NCBI RefSeq assembly: GCF_029914245.1
Contig: NZ_JARYZI010000006.1
Location: 186,001 to 250,000, forward strand
From: Fusibacter bizertensis
GTDB lineage: Bacteria; Bacillota; Clostridia; Peptostreptococcales; Acidaminobacteraceae
DNA: 64,000 nt
Direction of reading: 5' to 3'
Of this stretch, positions 9,625 through 21,410 are shown piece after piece; the first letter of the stretch is position 1; every line of letters starts with the position of its first letter. The translations under genes were made by a program, and so were the position numbers. The notes below the pieces were generated by a model. It did not search any database, was not told the DNA's origin, and saw nothing but the letters and a program-made list of their open reading frames with translations.

Positions 9625-9882
9625 ATGCTAAGACCATTGGGAAAAAGAGTAATTATCAAGAGATTAGAAGCTGAAGAGAAGACGGCTAGCGGTATCGTGT
9701 TACCATCTCAAGCAAAAGAAAAACCGCAAATGGCGGAAGTAATTGCTGTGAGCAATGAAGTAGAAGATATCAAAGTAGGCGATAAAGTTGTCTTTAAAAA
9801 ATATGTAGGCACTGATATTAAAGTAGAAGGTGACGAAGTTACAATCTGCGAAATCGCGGATATTTTAGCAATTGTTGAATAG
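9625..9882 (+). CDS. groES: Co-chaperonin GroES (shortened)
   Basis: 85 residues against the usual 94-97. It caps the GroEL folding chamber. Seen: LRPLGKRVIIKR, the mobile-loop region KTASGIVLPSQAKEKPQ and the C-terminal ADILAIVE. The central stretch that normally runs VGPG...dG...pleVKVGD is reduced to VSNEVEDIKVGD, so about ten residues of the roof (dome) hairpin are missing. AGGAGGAAG precedes ATG 9625. First gene of the CIRCE-controlled operon. Confidence 0.96.
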   Translation: MLRPLGKRVIIKRLEAEEKTASGIVLPSQAKEKPQMAEVIAVSNEVEDIKVGDKVVFKKYVGTDIKVEGDEVTICEIADILAIVE

Positions 9883-9906
9883 ATTTATTCGATAAAATAG
9901 ACTTAA

Positions 9907-11550
<1,644 letters not shown>

Positions 11551-11607
11551 ATTGAGTAACATATAACACAACAGGTAAGAGGCAAAAACAAAAGTCAAAA
11601 ATATAAG

Positions 11608-11658
11608 ACTCACCCGATCAACATTCTAAAAAGAATGTAGTAGAGGGTGAGTTTTTTT
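11608..11658 (+). terminator. Rho-independent terminator of groESL
   Basis: ACTCACCC (11608-11615) pairs with GGGTGAGT (11645-11652), with an inner ACATTCT/AGAATGT stem, then a run of seven T. Confidence 0.9.
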
Positions 11659-11694
11659 ATGAGAGCGACAAAAAGCGAAAAAAAATCATTTAGT

Positions 11695-11740
11695 CATAAT
11701 GCAATTTATATATTGCATTATGCAATTTATATGATATACT
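11695..11740 (+). promoter_or_regulatory. Promoter with inverted-repeat operator for the HTH pair
   Basis: CATAATGCAAT (11695-11705) and ATTGCATTATG (11712-11722) form an 11-bp perfect inverted repeat with 6-bp spacer. ATGCAATTTATAT also recurs directly at 11699 and 11720, 21 bp apart. A promoter TTGCAT (11713-11718), 16 bp, TATACT (11735-11740) overlaps the right arm, suggesting autorepression by the HTH protein encoded next. Confidence 0.55.
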
Positions 11741-11762
11741 ATGTAACATAAGGAGGTCGCCT

Positions 11763-11969
11763 ATGAAAAACAAAAGAATGAAAATTGCTCGTATTGAACG
11801 AGATATGAAACAAGAGGATTTAGCAAAAGCGGTTTCTGTTACGCGCCAAACGATAGGCTTGATCGAAGCTGGTACATATAACCCTTCTTTAAACCTCTGC
11901 ATCGCAATATGTGAAGCGCTAGGTAAAACATTAAATGATTTATTTTGGGAGGAAGAACATGAAGAATAA
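11763..11969 (+). CDS. Small XRE-family HTH regulator
   Basis: 68 residues made almost entirely of a helix-turn-helix: KIARIERDMKQEDLAKAVSVTRQTIGLIEAGTYNPSL, then the C-terminal LNDLFWEEE typical of the YgzD/YozG-like small XRE regulators. AAGGAGG precedes ATG 11763. Its end overlaps the start of the next gene by 11 bp. Known pattern: such regulators pair with a membrane protein gene that they repress. Likely autoregulated through the inverted repeat upstream. Confidence 0.9.
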   Translation: MKNKRMKIARIERDMKQEDLAKAVSVTRQTIGLIEAGTYNPSLNLCIAICEALGKTLNDLFWEEEHEE

Positions 11970-12444
11970 CGTAATTCAAGATGAACGTGCAGTAGCGTTA
12001 AAGCGTCAAATTAGCAGTGAAGCTTTTAACCTTGTAATGGGATCTTTGGTGATTTCTTTGCTTGTAAAACAGTATGTTTTAGATGTGCCGTTTTCACAAT
12101 CTATGACAGAGATTCTGTGTTTGTCTGGTGCAGCATTATATGTCTTGGTGAGAAATATCATTGCAGGAAACAATGTATATGAGTCTAAAAAAGGTAGCAA
12201 GAAATCATTGATCTATTCTAGTCTTGCAGGCGGCCTTGGTGTTTGCTTAAGTGCAGGAATTTTCAATTATGCAAAGTATAGTGAAAAGTATGCAAATAAT
12301 TGGATGTTTCTCGCAATCCTAGCAATTTTGTTTGTATCTGGATCGCTTTTTGTTTTCTTTATGTACTTGCCTATATATAAGATTAACCAAAAGAGACAAA
12401 AAATGATTGCTAATGAGTTGGACAAAGAAGAGGATGATATTTAG
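11959..12444 (+). CDS. Four-helix membrane protein paired with the HTH regulator
   Basis: 161 residues. Seen: basic N-terminus with ERAVALKRQISSEAF, then four hydrophobic stretches (about 26-46, 54-70, 86-104, 118-140) and a charged tail. It resembles the DUF6773-type proteins usually encoded beside small XRE regulators; function unknown. Start: GGGAGGAAGAAC places the SD before ATG 11959, inside the upstream stop region. An in-frame upstream start at 11935 lies within the HTH gene and lacks an SD. Confidence 0.75.
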   Translation: MKNNVIQDERAVALKRQISSEAFNLVMGSLVISLLVKQYVLDVPFSQSMTEILCLSGAALYVLVRNIIAGNNVYESKKGSKKSLIYSSLAGGLGVCLSAGIFNYAKYSEKYANNWMFLAILAILFVSGSLFVFFMYLPIYKINQKRQKMIANELDKEEDDI

Positions 12445-12447
12445 TGA

Positions 12448-12511
12448 TCAAATAGTATGATATTTACTGGTCGAATAGTATGACATTTGGATATCAAATA
12501 GAATGATTTGT
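12448..12511. repeat. Three direct repeats with exact 23-bp period
   Basis: TCAAATAGTATGATATTT (12448-12465), TCGAATAGTATGACATTT (12471-12488) and TCAAATAGAATGATTTGT (12494-12511) start 23 bp apart. A weaker fourth copy, GGATGATATTT, ends at 12442 inside the preceding gene in the same register. They fill the gap before the hemerythrin gene, so they may be operator sites for it. Confidence 0.7.
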
Positions 12512-12579
12512 AAATTTTGATTTTCCCATGATTTTTTACAGTTTTATAGGGTATCAATTTATCGCAAGGAGGTGAGTTG

Positions 12580-12999
12580 ATGCATATCTATAAATGGGAT
12601 AGTACGCTCAGTACGCATCATACTAATATTGATCAAGACAACCATGAAATTATAAGAAAAGCACAGCATCTTAAAAATTTAATGGCTGACGGTACTGATC
12701 AAAAGAAAATTAAAGAAGCAGCAGATCGTCTTGAAAATATGATATATAATCATTTTGAACAAGAGGAAATGATGCAACTTTATAGTCACTTTTCAAACTA
12801 TGAAGCGCATAAGAAAAGCCATGCGAGGTTTTTAAAAGCGCTTAATCGTTTGATTCACAGTATTAGAGAGAACCCTTGTGAATCAGAACACCTTGAAAGC
12901 TTAGACGCATTGATTCAGGATCAATACTTTAATCATATCAAAGAGTACGAAAAAGAAGCTGCAAAGTTTATACTACAAAGGGATTTTTATCACAATTAA
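12580..12999 (+). CDS. Bacteriohemerythrin-like protein
   Basis: 139 residues. Hemerythrins bind O2 at a di-iron site and may act as oxygen sensors or scavengers in anaerobes. Seen iron-ligand pattern: His in DQDNHE (about 23), HFEQEE (His and Glu about 59-63), HKKSH (His pair about 74-78) and HIKEYE near 114; the last motif has Glu where the family usually has Asp (HxxxxD). AAGGAGGTGA fits ATG 12580 better than the TTG three bases earlier. A 23-bp-period repeat array lies directly upstream. Confidence 0.88.
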   Translation: MHIYKWDSTLSTHHTNIDQDNHEIIRKAQHLKNLMADGTDQKKIKEAADRLENMIYNHFEQEEMMQLYSHFSNYEAHKKSHARFLKALNRLIHSIRENPCESEHLESLDALIQDQYFNHIKEYEKEAAKFILQRDFYHN

Positions 13000-13011
13000 A
13001 GCATAAAAAAG

Positions 13012-13056
13012 GTGTGGATGATCTTCAGATTTCAGAAGATTATCCACACATTTTTG
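13012..13056. terminator. Bidirectional terminator between hemerythrin gene and thiT
   Basis: GTGTGGAT...ATCTTC (13012-13026) pairs with AGAAGAT...ATCCACAC (13034-13049); T run on the plus side and A run before it on the other side serve both convergent genes. Confidence 0.85.
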
Positions 13057-13058
13057 TT

Positions 13059-13598
13059 TTATTTGATGCCTTCAACCGGTTTACGGATGAGGAAGAAGAT
13101 CACAACTGAGATCACAAGTTCAGGTAACATGTAAGAACCGTTGTAGATCAGTGAGTAAACCACTGGATGCGTACCTTCAGGTGCATAAGATGCAAAGAAG
13201 ATAAATCCTGAAAGAAAGTGTGCAACAAAACGCATACCAAGCGCTATCGTCGCTGCAAGTGTGATCTGTACAGCAGTAGATTTCTTGTTAGCAAAGTAAC
13301 CAAAGAGTCCAATCATACCAAATGCAAGTGGGTAGTCAAGTACTACTGAAAGCGGATGCGCTGCATAAGGCTCGATCATAAACTGTAAAAGACCATAAAC
13401 GGCACTGACAAACATCCCTTTTGTACCACCCCAGCGGTATGCAAACACTAAAAGCGGAATCATACTACCAGCAGTGACAGAACCACCGTTAACCCAAAGT
13501 GGTGTCTTCATCTTTAAAAAACTGAGAACTGTTGCTATGGCAATCATCATTGCCCCTTCAACTAACATCTTTGTAGAAATTGACGATTTTCTTTCCAT
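13059..13598 (-). CDS. thiT: Thiamine ECF transporter S-component ThiT
   Basis: 179 residues, six membrane segments. It binds thiamine at high affinity and works with the shared ECF energising module (not in this window). Seen: MLVEGAMMIAIATVLS, YGLLQFMIEPYAAHPLSVVLDYPLAFGMIGLFG and the FVAHFLSGFIFF segment typical of ThiT. GGAGG stands before ATG 13598. A TPP riboswitch and its terminator in the leader confirm thiamine regulation: expression falls when TPP is high. Confidence 0.96.
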   Translation of the reverse strand: MERKSSISTKMLVEGAMMIAIATVLSFLKMKTPLWVNGGSVTAGSMIPLLVFAYRWGGTKGMFVSAVYGLLQFMIEPYAAHPLSVVLDYPLAFGMIGLFGYFANKKSTAVQITLAATIALGMRFVAHFLSGFIFFASYAPEGTHPVVYSLIYNGSYMLPELVISVVIFFLIRKPVEGIK

Positions 13599-13663
13599 TT
13601 TAAACCTCCATTTAAATGTGGTACTGCGTTTTAGCAGTCCTATCTAAATGATTCTTGGTGTCA

Positions 13664-13700
13664 AAAATAAAAAACCACGCCTGGGAATCCAAACGTGGTT
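13664..13700 (-). terminator. Riboswitch-controlled terminator in thiT leader
   Basis: On the minus strand AACCACG (13700-13694) pairs with CGTGGTT (13679-13673), followed by a U tract. Placed between aptamer and thiT start as an expression platform. Confidence 0.85.
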
Positions 13701-13715
13701 AAACTTTCATTCTTC

Positions 13716-13799
13716 CACACTTTCCTCCGCTAGCTTTAACTAGTTCAGGTTCAAAGGGTTACACAGTTCATGTGCTCTCAGCTTTTCAGCACCCCTAGG
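13716..13799 (-). promoter_or_regulatory. TPP riboswitch (THI element)
   Basis: Minus strand carries GGGGTGC...GCTGAGAGCAC, then ACCCTTTGAACCTGA, an AGTTAAAGCTAGCGG variant of the usual GGTTAATACCAGCG, and GGAAAG. These are the conserved thi-box blocks in the right order upstream of thiT. Confidence 0.97.
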
Positions 13800-13844
13800 T
13801 GAATCATTTTATTTAATTACAAGGCAATAATACCATAAAACCGC

Positions 13845-15959
13845 TTAGTTGTAAACGCTTTCGCTATATTGAAGTGTGTAAAGATCGTAATACATGCCGC
13901 GTTTACTAAGTAGTTCTTGATGGTTACCCATCTCTTTAATTTCACCTTTGCTCATAACGATGATTTTGCTCGCATGCTGGATTGTGGAAAGTCTATGTGC
14001 TACAATCAGCGTCGTTCTTCCTTTGATAATCTTGTTGATAGCATCTTGTATGAGCAGTTCAGTTTCAGTGTCTATGTTGGAAGTGGCTTCATCTAGGATC
14101 AGAATCCCTGGATCAAATACAAGTGCTCTTGCAAATGAGAGGAGCTGTCGTTGACCGGCGGAAAGTGTTGCACCGCGCTCTACCACGGGTTCATCATAAC
14201 CAAGAGGGAGCTTAGAAATAAATCCGTCTGCGTTGACGTATTTGGCAATCTCTTTGATGTTTTCATCAGTGATGCTTTCATTGTAGAGTCTGATGTTGCT
14301 TTTGATATCACCAGAGAAGAGGAAGACATCCTGAAGCACAATCCCGATGTGTTCTCTGAGTTTGTGTTTGTCAACATCTCTAATATCAACGCCATCTATA
14401 GTGATGCGCCCTTTTTGGATATCGTAAAAACGATTGAGTAAGCTGATAATAGTGGTTTTTCCAGAGCCAGTTGCACCGACAAGTGCGATAGATTCGCCAA
14501 CGCCTGCCTTAAAGGACACCCCTTTTAATACATAGTCATCATCTGTTTGTGGATTTGCTTGATAGCTAAACCACACATCTTCAAATGCAATCTCACCACT
14601 AAAGTGACGGCCAGCAGATGCATTTGCAAGTGGAACAGGATGAGTAGGGTTAACGATAGATTCTTTTTCATCAAGGAGCATAAAGATACGCTCTGCACTT
14701 GCCATGGATGACTGAAGGATATTGAATTTTTCACTTAAGTCCATGATAGGTCTAAAAAACTGCTGTGTATAAGTGATAAAAGCAACTAGGACACCAAGTT
14801 CTACAGCGCCTTTTATGGCATCTCCGCCACCGAACCAAAGGAGCAAGCCTAATGATAAAGAATAAGCTAAATTCATAGTGGGTCTAAAAATAGCGTAGAC
14901 TCTTGTCTCAGCAATGGTGCTTTTTAGAAAATCAGTATTGATGGCATCAAAGTCTTCGTAGATATCCTTCTCTTTATTGAAAATCTGTATGATTTTCATA
15001 CCGTTAATGTTCTCTGCCAGTGTCGCGTTGATCTTAGCAAGTTTGACCTTTACTTCTCTTTGTACGTTGCGCGCTTTCTTTCTAAAGATTGAAGCAGAGA
15101 TCAGTACAAGTGGCATCGTGCTAAAGCAAATTAAAGTCAGTTTAAAGTCTATGATACTCATCACCACAAGTGTACCTATAAGCAGTAAAAAGTCTTTTAT
15201 GGATGTAACTAGCACGTTGGTAAACATCTCGTTGATGTTGTCCATGTCGTTTGAAACACGCGTTACTAGCCTTCCTACAGGGTTCTTATCGAAGAAGCTA
15301 AGGCTCATGTTCTGAATATGTGAATAGAGTTCTTCGCGCATATTATAGACGATCTTTTGACTCCCGTAGTTGAGGAGATAGGTGTGGCCAAAGGCGCAGA
15401 AAAAGCTTATAACAAGTAGCGAACCAAGTGTTAAGGTGAGTACTAGAATCTGATGTTTGTTGTTAGCTTTCACAACATCCAGTTCGGTTGCAGTAACGGA
15501 TTTAACCTTATAAGTTACGCCGTCAAGTGTAGCTGTTTGTCCATCGTTAGCAAGCTTAAATGTTTCAAGTGATTTTGAACGGCTCATGCCTTTAACGAGA
15601 TAGGTGACACCGTCTTCAGTATAAAGAACTGACGGTTCATAGGCGGTTGTTTTATAAGTGCCTAGTACTTTTTCGCTGATACTTGGAAGGATCAACGAAG
15701 CACTTAAATCACTGGCAAGTGACACGTTTGGATCGTCTTTAAGTGTATAGACCTGTTGCTGTTTTGGTGAGATATATTCATCTATTGCAATCTTAGTTAC
15801 ATATGGTATAGCAAGATCTAGTGCGGTAACAAGTAACATAAGAATGATGCTTATGCCTAGCAAAAGCCATTGCGATTTTGCGTAGTGCATCAGTCTCTTC
15901 ATGATACTTGAGTCAAATGACTTTTCTATCTCTTTTTCTTGATGTATGGTTTCAGCCAT
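13845..15959 (-). CDS. ABC exporter half-transporter, BmrD/YheH-like (catalytic partner)
   Basis: 704 residues: N-terminal extension, six membrane helices and a C-terminal ATPase. Between TM1 (about 30-52) and TM2 (about 172-192) lies a soluble insert of about 110 residues, like the extracellular domain described for BmrD. Seen: Walker A GATGSGKTTI, signature LSAGQRQLLSFARAL, Walker B ILILDEATSNID with the catalytic Glu. AGGAGG precedes ATG 15959, 8 bp after the partner gene. Inferred: forms a heterodimeric multidrug exporter with the preceding gene. Confidence 0.9.
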   Translation of the reverse strand: MAETIHQEKEIEKSFDSSIMKRLMHYAKSQWLLLGISIILMLLVTALDLAIPYVTKIAIDEYISPKQQQVYTLKDDPNVSLASDLSASLILPSISEKVLGTYKTTAYEPSVLYTEDGVTYLVKGMSRSKSLETFKLANDGQTATLDGVTYKVKSVTATELDVVKANNKHQILVLTLTLGSLLVISFFCAFGHTYLLNYGSQKIVYNMREELYSHIQNMSLSFFDKNPVGRLVTRVSNDMDNINEMFTNVLVTSIKDFLLLIGTLVVMSIIDFKLTLICFSTMPLVLISASIFRKKARNVQREVKVKLAKINATLAENINGMKIIQIFNKEKDIYEDFDAINTDFLKSTIAETRVYAIFRPTMNLAYSLSLGLLLWFGGGDAIKGAVELGVLVAFITYTQQFFRPIMDLSEKFNILQSSMASAERIFMLLDEKESIVNPTHPVPLANASAGRHFSGEIAFEDVWFSYQANPQTDDDYVLKGVSFKAGVGESIALVGATGSGKTTIISLLNRFYDIQKGRITIDGVDIRDVDKHKLREHIGIVLQDVFLFSGDIKSNIRLYNESITDENIKEIAKYVNADGFISKLPLGYDEPVVERGATLSAGQRQLLSFARALVFDPGILILDEATSNIDTETELLIQDAINKIIKGRTTLIVAHRLSTIQHASKIIVMSKGEIKEMGNHQELLSKRGMYYDLYTLQYSESVYN

Positions 15960-15967
15960 TTTTCCTC

Positions 15968-17725
15968 CTACGCTTCTGATATTTTTTCTTCTAGTAGTTG
16001 TTTACGGTACATGTCAGCATAGATACCATCTTTTGAGAGTAACTCTTCATGACGTCCACGTTCTACGATCTCGCCATCTTCAAGTACGATGATCTGTGAG
16101 GCATGTTTTATAGTAGAGATCCGATGTGCAATTAAGATGCTTGTCGTGTCTACAAGTGTTTCTTTAAGGTGTGTCAGGATACTTTCTTCTGTCTTGGTAT
16201 CTACTGCTGAGAGTGAGTCATCTAGGATGATAATCTCAGGTTTTTTAGAAAGTGCTCTGGCGATAGAAACCCTTTGTTTTTGTCCGCCAGACATGTTCAC
16301 ACCGCGTTCGCCAAGTTCTGTTGCATATCCTTTTGGGAACTCTTTGATCTCACTGTGAATCTGTGCGATCTTGGTGTATTTTGTGCCCTCGGTTTCATTG
16401 ATACCCTCTGTGCCAAATCCTACGTTGTAGAGGACTGTTTTTGAAAAGAGGAAGTTATCTTGTGGCACATAGCCCATCATATGGCGAAGCTTTTTAACAG
16501 GAATGCGGTTGATATCTTGATCCCCGATGAGGATCGTGCCATCTGGTACCTGATAAAGTTTGAGCAATAGGTTGACCAAAGTGGTTTTGCCGCTGCCAGT
16601 TTTGCCGACGATCGCCAGTGTCTCGCCTTCGCCTAAGTTAAAGGAGATGTTTTTCAGAACCGGAGATTCGCTACCTGGATAAGTAAATGTCATGTCCTTC
16701 ACTTCAAGTTTTGGTCTAAGTGCGAAGGATTCGTTTAGTGCGTCAATGACATCTTCATCGAAAATCTCAGGTGGTGTATCTAAGATGGTGTTGATTCTTC
16801 TAAGGGAAACTTGACCTCTTTGAAGCTGGTTGTAGACGAAACCAAGTGCCATCATCGGCCAAGCTAGCATCCCTACATAGGTTAGAAAAGCAACAAAGTC
16901 GCCGATGCTGATCGCGCCATCTATAACGAGACCACCCCCGTAGATCATGGCGATCAGCGTGCTGAGCATAGCGATAAATCCTACCATTGGATTGACCATA
17001 CCAAAGAGTTTTGCAAGCTTGATGTTTTTGTTAAAGTTGTTTTGGTTCTTCTCGTTGAAATGTTTAAGAGAAGGCGCTTCTTGAACAAACGACTTGATGA
17101 TGCGTACGCCAGAGAAGTTTTCCTGTGCCACATCTGTGAGGTCTGAGAAGGCTTCTTGTACTTCTTTAAAACGCTGCCTTACTTTCTTGCCAAGTATGAT
17201 GATGAAAAATGCGATAAGTGGCATAGGGATTAGTGCGATCAAAGTCAGTTTGAGGTCGATGCGTACCATCATGATGGCGATGGTCATAAGTCCCATAAAG
17301 AGGGCATCAACGAGCATGATTACACCACCACCAAATGCGTTGCGGATCGATGAGATATCGTTGGTACAGTGCGCCATGAGATCGCCAGTTTTATGGTGGT
17401 TAAAGTAGTTGAGCGACATCTTTTCAAGGTGCTCGAAAACGGTGTTGCGTAGCCAGTACTCAAGCTTTTTTGCAGTGGTAACGATGGTCATACGCCATCC
17501 ATACCGACCGATAGCCACACCGATAGCAATGGCCAATATGTAAACTATCAGCTTTAAGATCGTAGGCGCATCTAGTGTGCCAGTTTTTAGTGCATCGGTA
17601 AAGTTTCCGATGAGTAGTGGCGTAATAAGTTGCAGTGCATCGATGATCATGAGTAGCATTATACCGAAAACGTACTTCCATATATGCTTTTTCAAGAATC
17701 CCGATACATATCTAAAATCGTTCAT
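15968..17725 (-). CDS. ABC exporter half-transporter, BmrC/YheI-like (degenerate-site partner)
   Basis: 585 residues, six membrane helices plus ATPase. Seen: Walker A GKTGSGKTTL, signature MSGGQKQRVSIARAL, Walker B IIILDDSLSAVD with Asp in place of the catalytic Glu. This is the mark of the half that makes the degenerate nucleotide site in heterodimeric type IV exporters such as BmrCD and TM287/288. First gene of a two-gene minus-strand operon; GGAGG before ATG 17725. No translated attenuator ORF like bmrB was recognised upstream. Confidence 0.92.
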   Translation of the reverse strand: MNDFRYVSGFLKKHIWKYVFGIMLLMIIDALQLITPLLIGNFTDALKTGTLDAPTILKLIVYILAIAIGVAIGRYGWRMTIVTTAKKLEYWLRNTVFEHLEKMSLNYFNHHKTGDLMAHCTNDISSIRNAFGGGVIMLVDALFMGLMTIAIMMVRIDLKLTLIALIPMPLIAFFIIILGKKVRQRFKEVQEAFSDLTDVAQENFSGVRIIKSFVQEAPSLKHFNEKNQNNFNKNIKLAKLFGMVNPMVGFIAMLSTLIAMIYGGGLVIDGAISIGDFVAFLTYVGMLAWPMMALGFVYNQLQRGQVSLRRINTILDTPPEIFDEDVIDALNESFALRPKLEVKDMTFTYPGSESPVLKNISFNLGEGETLAIVGKTGSGKTTLVNLLLKLYQVPDGTILIGDQDINRIPVKKLRHMMGYVPQDNFLFSKTVLYNVGFGTEGINETEGTKYTKIAQIHSEIKEFPKGYATELGERGVNMSGGQKQRVSIARALSKKPEIIILDDSLSAVDTKTEESILTHLKETLVDTTSILIAHRISTIKHASQIIVLEDGEIVERGRHEELLSKDGIYADMYRKQLLEEKISEA

Positions 17726-18027
17726 AAATTTCCTCCGAATTAATTTAGGGGCACTACTTATCTATTGTAACATATTATCAAAAAAAATCGATTTGGAAAG
17801 CCTAATTTAAAAAGTATAATTAAAATGTTGATTTAAATATTGATTTAAAATATTGATTATAGAACTTCATATTGCTGAACTTTAATTTGCCGGAATTTGT
17901 ATTGTAAGATTTCGAATTAAGCAATATGAGATGGTAAATTATATAATAGTAGAAAAATGTCTTTTTAAGTGTACAAGATAATTAAAAAAAATTAACAGTT
18001 TTAAAAAAAGTTTATAGATATGTTTGG

Positions 18028-18056
18028 TTGACAAAACCCTTTAAAAATGATATTTT
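18028..18056 (+). promoter_or_regulatory. Promoter of the guaBA operon
   Basis: TTGACA (18028-18033), 17-bp spacer, TATTTT (18051-18056). The transcript would start near 18063, about 40 nt before the riboswitch aptamer. The rest of the 17726-18027 gap is AT-rich with nothing else recognised. Confidence 0.8.
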
Positions 18057-18100
18057 GGTTATTAATATTAAACGCAATAGCATACATTTTTGAAGACAAT

Positions 18101-18170
18101 GCACTCATATAATTCCAAAGAAATGGCTTGGAAGTCTCTACGCGGTGGCCTTATATCGCACTATGGGTTG
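18101..18170 (+). promoter_or_regulatory. Purine riboswitch, guanine type
   Basis: P1 (18103-18109 with 18162-18168), P2 TTCCAA/TTGGAA, the L2 loop ending ATGG, the core GTCTCTAC, P3 GCGGTG/TATCGC and L3 GCCTTA are all present; GG of L2 can pair with CC of L3. The specificity position (base 74 of xpt numbering) is C (18161), giving guanine/hypoxanthine recognition. It controls guaB-guaA. Confidence 0.95.
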
Positions 18171-18223
18171 TATCTTATAATTTTTTGTACGTTCTCATTA
18201 GACGCTATAAAAGGATTATTAGG

Positions 18224-18252
18224 GACAACCTGAGGGTTGTCTTTTTTTTTAT
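18224..18252 (+). terminator. Riboswitch terminator of guaBA leader
   Basis: GACAACC (18224-18230), loop TGAG, GGTTGTC (18235-18241), then a long T run. GGTTGT at 18166-18171 (3' strand of P1 and just beyond) can pair with ACAACC 18225-18230 as antiterminator, so ligand binding frees the terminator: an OFF switch. Confidence 0.93.
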
Positions 18253-18260
18253 TTTTTTAA

Positions 18261-19769
<1,509 letters not shown>

Positions 19770-19795
19770 GAAAACAACAATTTTGGAGGAATATA

Positions 19796-21328
19796 ATGCA
19801 CAATGAACTCATAATGATTGTCGACTTTGGTGGACAATACAATCAGCTCATCGCAAGACGTGTCAGAGAATCTGGCGTATACAGTGAAGTTGTCTCATGG
19901 AGAAATGCACTTGAAAAGATCAAAGAGAAATCACCAAAAGGCATCATCTTTACAGGTGGTCCTAATTCGGTATACCTCGATAACGCGCCAACTTTGGATG
20001 CTGCGATCTTCGATCTCGGTATCCCAGTGCTTGGTATCTGCTACGGTATGCAGTTGATGTCACAAACGCTTGGTGGTAAGGTTGAACGCGCTAAGCAACA
20101 AGAGTATGGTAAGATCAAACTCAATATTGAAAATTCAGATGGTCTTTTTAAAGATGTGGAAACTGGTGCGCAGTGCTGGATGAGTCATTTTGATTATGTT
20201 TCGAAAGCACCAGAAGGTTTTGAAGTAATTGCTACAACTGATAACTGTCCTGTTGCAGCGATGAAAAACGACGCTAAAAAATTATATGCGGTTCAGTTTC
20301 ATGCTGAAGTTGAGCATACACCTTTTGGTAGAACGATGATTAAAAACTTCTTATATGAAGTATGCGGTTGTAGTGGTGACTGGAACATGGGCGACTTTGC
20401 TCAAAATATGATCCAAAAGATCAAAGAAACTGTAGGCGATAAAAACGTCCTTTGTGGTTTATCAGGTGGCGTGGACTCTTCAGTTGCAGCGACTATGGTG
20501 CATCAAGCAGTGGGCAATCAACTCACTTGTATCTTTGTCGATCACGGTCTTCTAAGAAAAAATGAAGGCGATGAAGTTGAAAAGGTATTTGGCGATGAGT
20601 TCCACATGAACTTTATCAGAGTGGATGCCAAAGAGCGTTTTATGAACCGTCTTAAAGGGGTTTCTGATCCTGAGACAAAACGTAAAATCATCGGAGAAGA
20701 GTTTATCCGCGTATTTGAAGAAGAAGCAAACAAACTTGATGGAATCGAGTACCTTGTTCAAGGAACAGTTTACCCAGATGTCATCGAAAGTGGTACAGAT
20801 ACAGCTGAAGTCATCAAAAGCCACCACAACGTGGGCGGTCTTCCTGAAGACATGCAGTTTAGCCTGATAGAGCCTTTAAGAGACCTTTTCAAAGACGAAG
20901 TAAGACGCGTTGGCGAAGAGATCGGCGTACCAGGTCACATCGTATGGCGTCAACCTTTCCCAGGTCCAGGTCTTGCGATCCGTATCCTTGGCGAGATCAC
21001 TGAAGAAGCGCTTCACCTTGTTAGCGAGTCTGATGCCATCTTAAGAGAAGAGATCGCTAAAGCAGGTCTTGACCGAGAAGTATGGCAGTACTTTACTGTC
21101 CTTCCAAATGTCCGATCAGTAGGCGTTATGGGTGATGAACGTACGTATTCGCATGCCATCGGCATCAGAGCGGTTACGTCTATCGACGGTATGACAAGTG
21201 ACTGGGCGAGACTTCCGTATGAGGTGCTTGATAAGATCAGTTCGAGAATCGTGAATGAAGTGCAAGGGGTTAATCGTATACTTTATGATGTTACGAGTAA
21301 GCCGCCTAGTACGATAGAATGGGAATAG
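19796..21328 (+). CDS. guaA: GMP synthase (glutamine-hydrolysing)
   Basis: 510 residues. It aminates XMP to GMP. Seen: class I amidotransferase triad (GICYGMQ Cys near 82; HAEVEHT His and Glu near 172), PP-loop GLSGGVDSS near 222, dimerisation domain ending [16 protein letters not shown] before ATG 19796, 26 bp after guaB. Its 3' end is the attachment site of the downstream island: decayed copies of the guaA 3' end occur at about 34.6 and 48.0-48.3 kb, so the present C-terminus may have been supplied by an incoming element. Confidence 0.99.
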   Translation: MHNELIMIVDFGGQYNQLIARRVRESGVYSEVVSWRNALEKIKEKSPKGIIFTGGPNSVYLDNAPTLDAAIFDLGIPVLGICYGMQLMSQTLGGKVERAKQQEYGKIKLNIENSDGLFKDVETGAQCWMSHFDYVSKAPEGFEVIATTDNCPVAAMKNDAKKLYAVQFHAEVEHTPFGRTMIKNFLYEVCGCSGDWNMGDFAQNMIQKIKETVGDKNVLCGLSGGVDSSVAATMVHQAVGNQLTCIFVDHGLLRKNEGDEVEKVFGDEFHMNFIRVDAKERFMNRLKGVSDPETKRKIIGEEFIRVFEEEANKLDGIEYLVQGTVYPDVIESGTDTAEVIKSHHNVGGLPEDMQFSLIEPLRDLFKDEVRRVGEEIGVPGHIVWRQPFPGPGLAIRILGEITEEALHLVSESDAILREEIAKAGLDREVWQYFTVLPNVRSVGVMGDERTYSHAIGIRAVTSIDGMTSDWARLPYEVLDKISSRIVNEVQGVNRILYDVTSKPPSTIEWE

Positions 21329-21346
21329 AATAACAAAACCCTACAG
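21308..21346 (+). other. Probable left attachment site (attL) at guaA 3' end
   Basis: The end of guaA and the start of its terminator (GAATGGGAATAGAATAAC, then AAAACCCTACAG at 21335-21346) recur, diverged, at 48281-48310 (GAGTGGGAATGGAATGAT, AAAACCCTACAG). An integrase gene starts its 3' end 65 bp further on. Known: the guaA 3' end is a frequent target of integrative elements. The exact core cannot be fixed from this window. Confidence 0.6.
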
Positions 21347-21379
21347 GCCTTATTAATACAAGGTTTGTAGGGTTTCTTT
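21336..21379 (+). terminator. Terminator of guaBA
   Basis: AAACCCTACA (21336-21345) pairs with TGTAGGGTTT (21366-21375), followed by CTTTATTT. Confidence 0.85.
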
Positions 21380-21410
21380 ATTTCAAGTGATACATTTTTG
21401 ATACAACTTA

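Noticed and set aside
12448-12511. CRISPR-like array
   Set aside because: Only three to four degenerate units with 5-bp spacers and no cas genes; more like operator repeats.
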